The translations under genes were made by a program, and so were the position numbers. A stretch of 64,000 bases of DNA from Botryotinia globosa (Eukaryota; Ascomycota; Leotiomycetes; Helotiales; Sclerotiniaceae), in the NCBI GenBank assembly GCA_014898425.1, contig RCSZ01000006.1, forward strand, positions 2,108,001-2,172,000. Direction: 5' to 3'. The notes beneath the pieces were generated by a model. It was not told where the DNA came from. It saw nothing but the letters and a program-made list of their open reading frames with translations, and made no database searches. Below, piece after piece: positions 56,947 to 64,000 of this stretch. Position 1 is the stretch's first letter. Every line of letters begins with the position of its first letter.

Positions 56947-58554
56947 TCATACAGCGCCGAGCAGAATTTCGCCTTTCGGCTTCACCTGCAAGTTTGCGGG
57001 AGCATTCTTTTCTTCTGTCTTTTTATCTTTCGCCTTGAATTCAGGTGCTGGTTGGATTTGAGGCTGGTTTGGAAGAGCCAGGTCAGCCTTAGCGGCGGGT
57101 AGGTCTTTGATCTCAAGTTTCTGGGCCGGAAGTGGAGGTGGAGGTGGAGCGTTTGGATTTACAGGTAGCGAGCCATCTAAATTCCTCATGATGGAACCGT
57201 CCAAATTCCTCACAGGCGAACCATCTGGATGAAATCCAGGCTGTGGCATTGGAATTGCGGCTTGAGGTATTGGATTCAAGTTCTGTTGAGGCGTGTTCAA
57301 TGAGTTAAGATCAAATTTTTGAGCACCCATCTGCGCATGAAGTACATCATGTTCGTCCAAGGCCTTCTTTATTGCGATTTGCTGTTCTTTCTCTCCCGGT
57401 GACAGCTTTTCATACGCAGCCATGTTTTCATCCCATATCCTAACACACTCAGGCTCCCAATTGCATTTCTCCACCTCGCCATATATTGGATGACTGAAAC
57501 GCGGATGTAGTAGAGGCCACTCTGAGGCATGGTAGTGATGTTTGACCAATGCTCCCCTCGCATTATGATTCCCGGAATCCGAATGTCCTTGTCCGGCAGC
57601 AAATGCTTCGACGGTGAGAACCAAAAACCCTCCCACCAGCTTTGATTCCCGCATAGCGTGGAAGGTACTCCAATCAACCTGATCACCAGTCTTACTAGTC
57701 ATTTCCTTCAAAATCGCGCCAGTAAATGCGGAAGGCCCCGTCCCCGAGATGACTTCATCAAAATCAAGCTTGATCTCTGATATTGGAACATTCTGTTCTG
57801 CAGCAACATCATTCAACCACAGTAGGATGTTATCGACCAGTGCCAACATGACTGGAAGTCGAGGTTTGCACATAAATGTCCATTGACAGAATGATTGTGA
57901 CTTTTGACCAAGAATTGGGTGGTCTTTGAAATCAGGTTGGTCGATCTCCACGCTGACAACCATATCTACATCTCCTACAGAATATCGATCAGGGATCCAG
58001 GTATCAACGGCCTTGAGTGCTTCAACATCGATATCTGTATAGACACCGCCTTCAACGTACATTATCAAATAACGCAAAAGATCTGCTTTAATGATTTGTA
58101 CTTTCAGTGATCGATACATTTCGACTATATCCGGCCTGTCTAACTCATCTGGTCCGAAGTGTGTTTCGACATAATACATGTCATTATTGTCCGTTAAAAC
58201 CTCGTATCGATGTCCTGGATTCAACTGAGTCCAAGTTCTGGCACTCAAAAGATCTCTCTCGGCGAAGCCCAATGGATCAACTTTCCATGTCTGCCATATT
58301 TTCCTTGGAAAGTACGCGATTGTGCTACCTTTCAAAACTTTTTGCGTCGACCGTTTTGCATGCGATACTGTAGATGATTTCAGAGTATCAACATTCGAGA
58401 TGGTCAGAATGAACAGGAAGAGAATGGCATAAATCGGTAAAGCTCTCTGTATCTGCTTCGGTAGCCGACCGCCGAATTGAGAGGTCGTTTGCATACTTCG
58501 TGATCTGGTTCTTCGTAACTTTTCCATCATTGTATCACTGGAATCTGAACTCAT
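56947..58554 (-). CDS. Glycosyltransferase family 32 (Och1-like), type II membrane protein, 535 aa
   Basis: Single exon. A short basic cytosolic tail (LRRTRSRSM) is followed by one membrane anchor near residues 38-53 (ALPIYAILFLFILTIS), as in Golgi glycosyltransferases. The catalytic part has FPRKIWQTWK, LNPGHRYEVLTDN, KADLLRYLIMYVEGGVYTD and the metal-binding DID (DxD) near 175, then VKHHYHASEW. These are GT32 hallmarks (alpha-1,6-mannosyltransferase Och1, Sur1-type). The last 140 residues are a Pro/Gln-rich tail with a short repeat (RNLDGS twice), absent from standard GT32 enzymes. Confidence 0.9.
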   Translation of the reverse strand: MSSDSSDTMMEKLRRTRSRSMQTTSQFGGRLPKQIQRALPIYAILFLFILTISNVDTLKSSTVSHAKRSTQKVLKGSTIAYFPRKIWQTWKVDPLGFAERDLLSARTWTQLNPGHRYEVLTDNNDMYYVETHFGPDELDRPDIVEMYRSLKVQIIKADLLRYLIMYVEGGVYTDIDVEALKAVDTWIPDRYSVGDVDMVVSVEIDQPDFKDHPILGQKSQSFCQWTFMCKPRLPVMLALVDNILLWLNDVAAEQNVPISEIKLDFDEVISGTGPSAFTGAILKEMTSKTGDQVDWSTFHAMRESKLVGGFLVLTVEAFAAGQGHSDSGNHNARGALVKHHYHASEWPLLHPRFSHPIYGEVEKCNWEPECVRIWDENMAAYEKLSPGEKEQQIAIKKALDEHDVLHAQMGAQKFDLNSLNTPQQNLNPIPQAAIPMPQPGFHPDGSPVRNLDGSIMRNLDGSLPVNPNAPPPPPLPAQKLEIKDLPAAKADLALPNQPQIQPAPEFKAKDKKTEEKNAPANLQVKPKGEILLGAV

Positions 58555-59814
58555 TCTGCATGTGTGAGGAAGAATCGCATGAGGAAGAGTGGCATGTTAA
58601 CTTTCAACAACTATACTGAGAGGTAAATCAGATGAAAGAAGAAAGAGCTACTGTACTCCGAGGTTTTTTTCTCTCCGAAATTTCGATAGATCGGCAAATT
58701 AGATCTCCGGGACGGACTTCTCGTTGGTCGACTGATTGAGTTGCAGGGTGGTATTCAATTTAACCTGACGTCAAGCGTGGGGATTAAACTTATTGGGAAG
58801 TATCATGAAAACAACTCGGGTTCCACAAGCTTGTGATTGAAGAATTAGAAGTTGATGGCTGCACTTGGGAGGGGGCTCTCTGTGGGTCTCACTGTGCCTG
58901 CTCAATAATACCTGGATTTTTGCACACTAATGCGATAATATTCAAAGGTTGGTTGCTAAGATAGGATCAAGTACCGTCCTCTAAAAGAACTTGAATTGTC
59001 GATCAATGTCATTAGTCAGTAGACCTGCTCGAGGCCAGACCGAGATAAGGTGGAAAGTGCCATGTCAATGTCCATGCAGATGCAGATGCAGATGCAAATG
59101 CAAGCTACTTGGGCAAAATCCCGCAAAAGGAATGTAACAATGCAATAATAGAGTAGCTTCCGCGGTATACATGTGAAGGTTCTATCTAAGAAGAAGCTTG
59201 ATTTAATGACTGGTGAAAAGTTCACGAAGATGGTGCCTTTGCCGGTCGGTCGTTCGCCAATCAGATCGCTCTAACGGTTGGTTTTGCCGACGCTAAACCC
59301 TATATTCCATGCTACCTCCGTGATTAGCCCTCGACAATCCACATCACGATCAACGGACAGACCTGAGGGGTGAATGAACACGAACGACACAATATATTGG
59401 GGTACGAGGGTACAAGAGTACCCATGAAGATGATGGAAAGGCCGTGAGAATTTCCCGCTGATCTTCCAATATCTCTCCAATATATTCCACTTTTGATATG
59501 GATTGCACCCCGTACACCCCGCATTATTGGACGTGCACGAACCTCGGGGAGGAAATTCACGAAGAAAAACTAAACGTTGTCAATTATTGCTTGTGATTGT
59601 ATTTCACGACTCAATAGCAGCGCTAACGATGTCTATGTGTGGAAAGCCGATCAATTTAGACATGCATAACTCGGGATGCTCATGGCTTTGCACAGCATGC
59701 TGGCATGTCCATTTCTTCAAGATTCATTTACAACTTTAACTTCTTCATCGATTTTGGTTCTCAGCACCTTTCGCAAAATCTTCAAGCTTGTGAATGATAA
59801 AGGTGTTTTGAAAA
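58555..59814. other. Divergent promoter region with microsatellite
   Basis: Between GT32 (minus) and the acyltransferase (plus). Contains an (ATGCAG)n-like run at about 59070-59105. No gene supported. Confidence 0.5.
59070..59105. repeat. Hexanucleotide microsatellite (ATGCAG)n
   Basis: About five imperfect copies of ATGCAG/ATGCAA. Confidence 0.8.
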
Positions 59815-61299
59815 ATGCCTAGCGGATATCAAGGTATCCTCGACAATGGATTCATGGAGGAGATCAAAACAGATCAGCCATTGTTGTCTCCAATCATCAC
59901 CAAATCGCCTACGAAATACTGGAAACCTAAAAAGCTGTGTCCGGATTTTATAAAGCCTTCATTTCTAAGTAGGACGAGAGCGCCAGCCAAACCGCTCCAT
60001 GCAACTGCCTGGCTCGACGGATTGAGAGGTTACGCAGCATTTCTGGTATACGTTCTGCATCATGAACTATGGGCCCACACCTTAGCGTATGGCAATTGGA
60101 TCTTGGAGATGGGCTTTGGCTATGAAAAGAAATACTACGCGATTCAACTGCCTTTCGTTCGAACATTCTTCACCGGTGGTCATCTCGCTGTGACGACTTT
60201 TTTCGTGATTTCAGGATATGTTCTCTCCAGAAAGCCATTGATGCTCATTCAATCCGGAGATTTGGCGAAACTAGGAGATAATCTTGCGTCAGCATTATTC
60301 AGACGTTGGATCAGATTATGGCTTCCAGTAATTGCCACGACGTTCATATATCTCACCGTATGGCACATGTTTGATCTCTATCCACTGCCTAGGTCTGAAC
60401 ATGAAAAAACTTGGACTGGTGAGGTATGGAAATGGTATTTGGAGACCAAAAACTTCAGCTACATTTTCAGGACTGGTGGAGATCCTTGGTTTACTTATAA
60501 TGTCCATGTGTGGTCAATACCAGTCGAATTTAAAGGTTCCATTACCATTTATACGGCTCTCGTGGCATTCTCACGATGCTCACGAAATGCGAGACTCTAT
60601 CTCGAGGTCGGATTGATATACTACTTCATGTATATCGCAGATGGCGCGCACAATGCAATGTTTGTAGCTGGCATGCTTCTCTGCGACCTGGATCTGCTCG
60701 CCGAAAATGACGACTTGCCTCGTTTCTTTGCAAGATTCAATTCTTGGAAAGAGCTCATCTTCTCTAACCTCTTTGTCGCGGCTATGTATCTTGGAGGTGT
60801 GCCTACTTTTGATTTGGACGAGAAAGTATTGAGAAACACTCCTGGGTGGCATTATCTATCCTATTTGAAGCCACAAGCCGTATTTGATTACAAATGGTTC
60901 TACCTGTTCTTTGCCGCGACATTCCTCGTGGCATCTATTCCTCGAATCCCATGGCTAAAGAGCTTCTTTGAAACTAGATTTTGCCAATATATGGGCCATA
61001 TATCTTTCGCATTCTATCTTGTGCATGGGCCCATCATGGCACTTCTAGGCGATAGACTATACTCCGCGGTCGGCTGGTCAAAAGAGATGTCGGATGAAAT
61101 GGCACCGTGGAGAAATATATTTCCAATATCGAAAGTCGGGCCATTCGGCATGGAGCTGAGCTTCTTTGTTCCCCATTTGATCCTCTTCCCTGTTACAATT
61201 TGGATTGCGGAGATTGTTACAAGATTGATTGATGAACCTAGTGTGAGGTTTGCGCAATGGCTATACAGAAGAACTCTTGCACCATCACCTCGTTTGTAG
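59815..61299 (+). CDS. Acyltransferase 3 family membrane protein (OafA-like), 494 aa
   Basis: Single exon. After a cytosolic N-tail of about 60 residues comes WLDGLRGYAAFLVYVLHH (around 66-83), the family start with the conserved His pair. GGHLAVTTFFVISGYVLSRK follows, then many hydrophobic helices: YIFRTGGDPWFTYNVHVWSI, AGMLLCDLDLL and YMGHISFAFYLVHGP. It ends in IDEPSVRFAQWLYRR, as fungal members do. These enzymes O-acylate sugars or other small molecules at membranes. Neighbouring glycosyltransferase genes make a glycan substrate plausible. Confidence 0.92.
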   Translation: MPSGYQGILDNGFMEEIKTDQPLLSPIITKSPTKYWKPKKLCPDFIKPSFLSRTRAPAKPLHATAWLDGLRGYAAFLVYVLHHELWAHTLAYGNWILEMGFGYEKKYYAIQLPFVRTFFTGGHLAVTTFFVISGYVLSRKPLMLIQSGDLAKLGDNLASALFRRWIRLWLPVIATTFIYLTVWHMFDLYPLPRSEHEKTWTGEVWKWYLETKNFSYIFRTGGDPWFTYNVHVWSIPVEFKGSITIYTALVAFSRCSRNARLYLEVGLIYYFMYIADGAHNAMFVAGMLLCDLDLLAENDDLPRFFARFNSWKELIFSNLFVAAMYLGGVPTFDLDEKVLRNTPGWHYLSYLKPQAVFDYKWFYLFFAATFLVASIPRIPWLKSFFETRFCQYMGHISFAFYLVHGPIMALLGDRLYSAVGWSKEMSDEMAPWRNIFPISKVGPFGMELSFFVPHLILFPVTIWIAEIVTRLIDEPSVRFAQWLYRRTLAPSPRL

Positions 61300-61761
61300 A
61301 ATTATGGAGCCAAATATTGGGTATCGATGTACTTGTCAGCTCGTTTAGGCGTTTTTTAATTAGATTAGATGTCATCATGTCATGGATTGTGCCTTGTAAT
61401 GACGAAGACCGGCTCGGTCAGTTACCTCAAAAATTGTCTGACTGCAGCCCTTGATGCGGTGCCTTCAAAATCAATACCAACAATTGGTTCGTCAACACAA
61501 ATCATGCCGCTTTTATTCATGAACCCCTGAAGCCACCTTGTCAAAATTCGCAAGTTTACCCCGCGGAGTCCGTCCGAGGTCAATGGGCAAAATGCATCTA
61601 CAGGGGACGGGCTTTTGCATATGTAACTTCATAATCTTTGTCCAAGTGGGAGATAAGATTACTTGCCACCAGAATATTGCAAAACGGGCCAAAAATTGAC
61701 TTTCCCACACATCCATAACCTTACCCCAACTTCATTTCCTTCTCAATGCCGGTCATACACT
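61300..61761 (+). other. Intergenic spacer
   Basis: About 460 bp between two plus-strand genes; no element seen. Confidence 0.5.
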
Positions 61762-63102
61762 ATGATTGTTCGTCCTGGAGCTCTGCTCCGATTCTTACCA
61801 TTAATTGTGATATCTTGTGTTATCTTGTATCATAGTTGGAATTCAGTGCGATCTACCCAAAGCATATACTCCTCCGCATATACAGCACATCCTCAAGCTG
61901 GAAGGTATTTTGAACAAGTATTTTCGGTAAACAAGCCGGAAGATTATGATTTTCCAGCTCTCAAACAACAATGCGAGGAGACAGAATGGCCGAGAAACGA
62001 GGTGTACTTAGATTGCAGCGGCATATTTGCGGGGTTGACAACAATTGTGTCTCAAGTAAAGGTCTGCTTGAAGATGGCCTTGGAGTCTGGCCACGGATTA
62101 ATTCTACCATCGATTCACTATCGCGATAAAGATAACTTGCAAGAACTCAACCGTTTCAATGAAAAGGCCTCTATGACTTATGGAGAATGGTTTGACGAAG
62201 CTCACTTACTAGAGCAAATGAATAAAGCTTGTCCACAGATGCGAATCATTAAGCCTCGTGAAATCGAGTCTGGTGAAGTTACTGTGCAGCACCGTTGGCC
62301 AATAGAACTCTCAGCCAAAACTGCTCCGGGACTTGCGCTGTTCAAGGGATATTTCTGGAAAGGAAGGGGTTTCAAAGATTTCTTTGACGTTCAATATACT
62401 CAATTAGAACAACTTTTCTTGTTAAATCCCGGCAACAAGCTCAATCATGGAGCTGGTATAATCGCAATAGAGATAAATCCTCAATTCCTAATCTTCAGAA
62501 TCACAGACGATGCGACTGGACAAGACCTTAGATTATGGAATGACCTGGGGTATCTCATCCGGTTTAGAGAACCTCCTCGACGGGTTGTCGATCGACTTTT
62601 AACTCAAATAGATCGTCCTTTCTATGGAGTCCATTTCAGAGTAGAATCTGATCAAATATGGAGCTCCCTTGAAAGTCAACTTCAGAAAGATCTAGATGCT
62701 TTGGATCGCGCATGGCAGAAATATGGTAGTCCTAGCGAGGAAAAACCTCTGGTCTATTTGGCTTGCGGAGATCAAAATCAAGTGTTGAAATTCGTGGAGG
62801 CCGGGAAAGCCCGAGGTTGGAACGTCACACACAAGTGGAAACTGGCAGAGAAGGATGCCAATACTTTGAAGACCATCAACAAACTGAGTTTTGATTTTCA
62901 GGGTGCTATTGATATGGGAGTCATGCTGAACAGTCACTTTTTCTTGGGGATCACTGGGAGCGCGTTTTCATCCTCTGTTGCGAACGCTCGTGATTCCACT
63001 GGAAGGTATCGAGGAAGTTCTTTCTCGCTTTCCGACGATGGAGGTGCAAGAACTCATCTTTTCAATGATGGGGAGTCGAATTATTATCCTTGTTGCCTAT
63101 AA
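61762..63102 (+). CDS. Fucosyltransferase-like (GT-B, POFUT-type) type II membrane protein, 446 aa
   Basis: Single exon. The start at 61762 places a membrane anchor right after the Met (MIVRPGALLRFLPLIVISC). The luminal part has YLDCSGIFAGLTTIVSQVKV, a GHGLILPSIHYRDKDN substrate-side segment, and near 289 YGVHFRVESD, which resembles the H-x-R GDP-binding motif of protein O-fucosyltransferases. Late parts include YLACGDQNQVLKFVEAGKAR, AIDMGVMLNSHFFLGITGSA with the S-x-F/S-S-S-V turn, and a final CC pair. Its closest named relatives are uncertain; I infer a glycosyltransferase of the fucosyltransferase-like superfamily. Confidence 0.7.
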   Translation: MIVRPGALLRFLPLIVISCVILYHSWNSVRSTQSIYSSAYTAHPQAGRYFEQVFSVNKPEDYDFPALKQQCEETEWPRNEVYLDCSGIFAGLTTIVSQVKVCLKMALESGHGLILPSIHYRDKDNLQELNRFNEKASMTYGEWFDEAHLLEQMNKACPQMRIIKPREIESGEVTVQHRWPIELSAKTAPGLALFKGYFWKGRGFKDFFDVQYTQLEQLFLLNPGNKLNHGAGIIAIEINPQFLIFRITDDATGQDLRLWNDLGYLIRFREPPRRVVDRLLTQIDRPFYGVHFRVESDQIWSSLESQLQKDLDALDRAWQKYGSPSEEKPLVYLACGDQNQVLKFVEAGKARGWNVTHKWKLAEKDANTLKTINKLSFDFQGAIDMGVMLNSHFFLGITGSAFSSSVANARDSTGRYRGSSFSLSDDGGARTHLFNDGESNYYPCCL

Positions 63103-64000
63103 TAATGCCATATTTCTGATGAAGCAAGAGCAAAGTCATATGTTTCAAGGCACCCGGAGAAGGTGCGTTTGTAATTTACTTGATTTTTCGATTCTTTATA
63201 CCCCTAGAAATAAGCAAAAATGAGTGGAAATGTATCGTATAAACAAGTTCTTTTTGCTGCAACATACGCTGTATTTTGTAAATGTTTCAATGTATTCTCT
63301 GATTGTTCTAGCTCTGGTGACAAATTGACACCAAGCCATTTCTTATTCCCTACTTCAAATTTACAATCTTACCCTTATCTCAATCGATTCGAATAGCATC
63401 ACTTAACTTCAAATGGATATGATATCTAAACTCTTGTTATTGCGAGGCTAATCATTTCGAAGATATGACTATTCCGTACCCGCAATAATTTGTCGAAGTT
63501 CACCCCTTCATTGTCGTCAGAATGGTTATAGACGAGTGGTGCGTCTAGGTAAGCGAATTCTTAGTGTATATCATATCACCTAGTTCACAATTGCTTAAAT
63601 ATCACGTCAGACAGGATTTGAAAGAGACTTTAGTATAAAGTAATTCTGATGGAACTTTGTTTCTGCTCTAAAAATGCACCAGTGCAACACAGCATTATCA
63701 AGAGAACTTTTGATGCGCTTAGTATCACTTAGTATTAGGTGCTCGCAGAGTGAGGCTTTACTAATTGTTACACTGATCTAGGAAACAAGAGATATCACAT
63801 CCTTCATATACTTATTAACTCCTATGACAACTGAGTCCCCACCCACTTGCGCTTTTCCCACAAAACTCCACCCAGCAAGAAAATCCAACTCCCGCAGAAT
63901 ATCACATCGTGTATTATAAAGTTGATTCCTCATTACGCCTGAGATCGAAGTTGATCAGACGAAAGACTAACTTTCAAACCATCCATAGCCAAAGTATCTT
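63103..64000. other. Intergenic region at the window edge
   Basis: No gene supported. Composition is moderately AT-rich. Confidence 0.45.

Noticed and set aside
1..64000. CRISPR arrays, bacterial operons, riboswitches
   Set aside because: No regularly spaced short identical repeats with unique spacers; introns, tRNA introns and RIP-like blocks show eukaryotic fungal DNA. The 127-bp array is not CRISPR-like because the units are divergent and carry splice sites.

Overview
The window is nuclear DNA from a filamentous ascomycete. Genes carry short introns (about 45-165 bp) with GTNNGT donors and CTAAC/CTGAC-type branch points, tRNA genes carry introns after base 37, and long AT-rich blocks look like products of repeat-induced point mutation (RIP). 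Gene content (F-box proteins with Cys-rich N-termini, a CYSTM micro-protein, DUF3237, GT32, ABC-C transporter) fits Leotiomycetes, and I would guess Sclerotiniaceae (Botrytis/Sclerotinia-like). That placement is an inference; no search was run.

Layout. 0.5-4.5 kb: a large oxysterol-binding protein of Osh1 type (ankyrin, PH, FFAT, ORD). 4.8-6.4 kb, minus strand: an unrecognised gene whose 3' half consists of mini-exons in a divergent tandem array; five consecutive splice donors are spaced exactly 127 nt apart. 7.8-9.0 kb: ATP12. 9-13.5 kb: mostly empty, with one doubtful ORF. 13.5-14.5 kb: intron-containing tRNA-Tyr, tRNA-Lys(CTT) and tRNA-Lys(TTT), plus an inverted truncated tRNA-Lys copy. 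14.7-15.7 kb: a terminal-inverted-repeat element and AT-rich relics. 15.9-20.6 kb: DUF3237 protein, quinolinate phosphoribosyltransferase (BNA6) and an F-box protein. 21.3-21.7 kb: an 87-aa CYSTM protein split over three exons.

23.2-41.9 kb is an accessory region. Seven members of one unrecognised protein family (six minus, one plus strand) are dispersed there among transposon debris: a copia RNase H scrap inside a 240-bp duplication, a TTA-flanked MITE, and a complete but RIP-degenerated 5.7-kb Ty1/copia element with 170-bp LTRs and a 4/5-matching target-site duplication. The family shares an MGxKNxRG start in three members, a central hydrophobic core, an FPQMKLAA-like motif and an RRLxGVYRKEFL-like end. 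This local radiation is the best candidate for an undescribed system here.

43.6-64 kb: tRNA-Leu(AAG), an Ecm4/GTO-type glutathione transferase, an AT-rich relic, a full ABC-C transporter, an MFS transporter with an in-frame stop and two frameshifts (probable pseudogene), then a GT32 glycosyltransferase, an acyltransferase-3 membrane protein and a fucosyltransferase-like type II membrane protein. The last three could act together on a cell-surface glycan or glycolipid; this is inferred from adjacency and family only.
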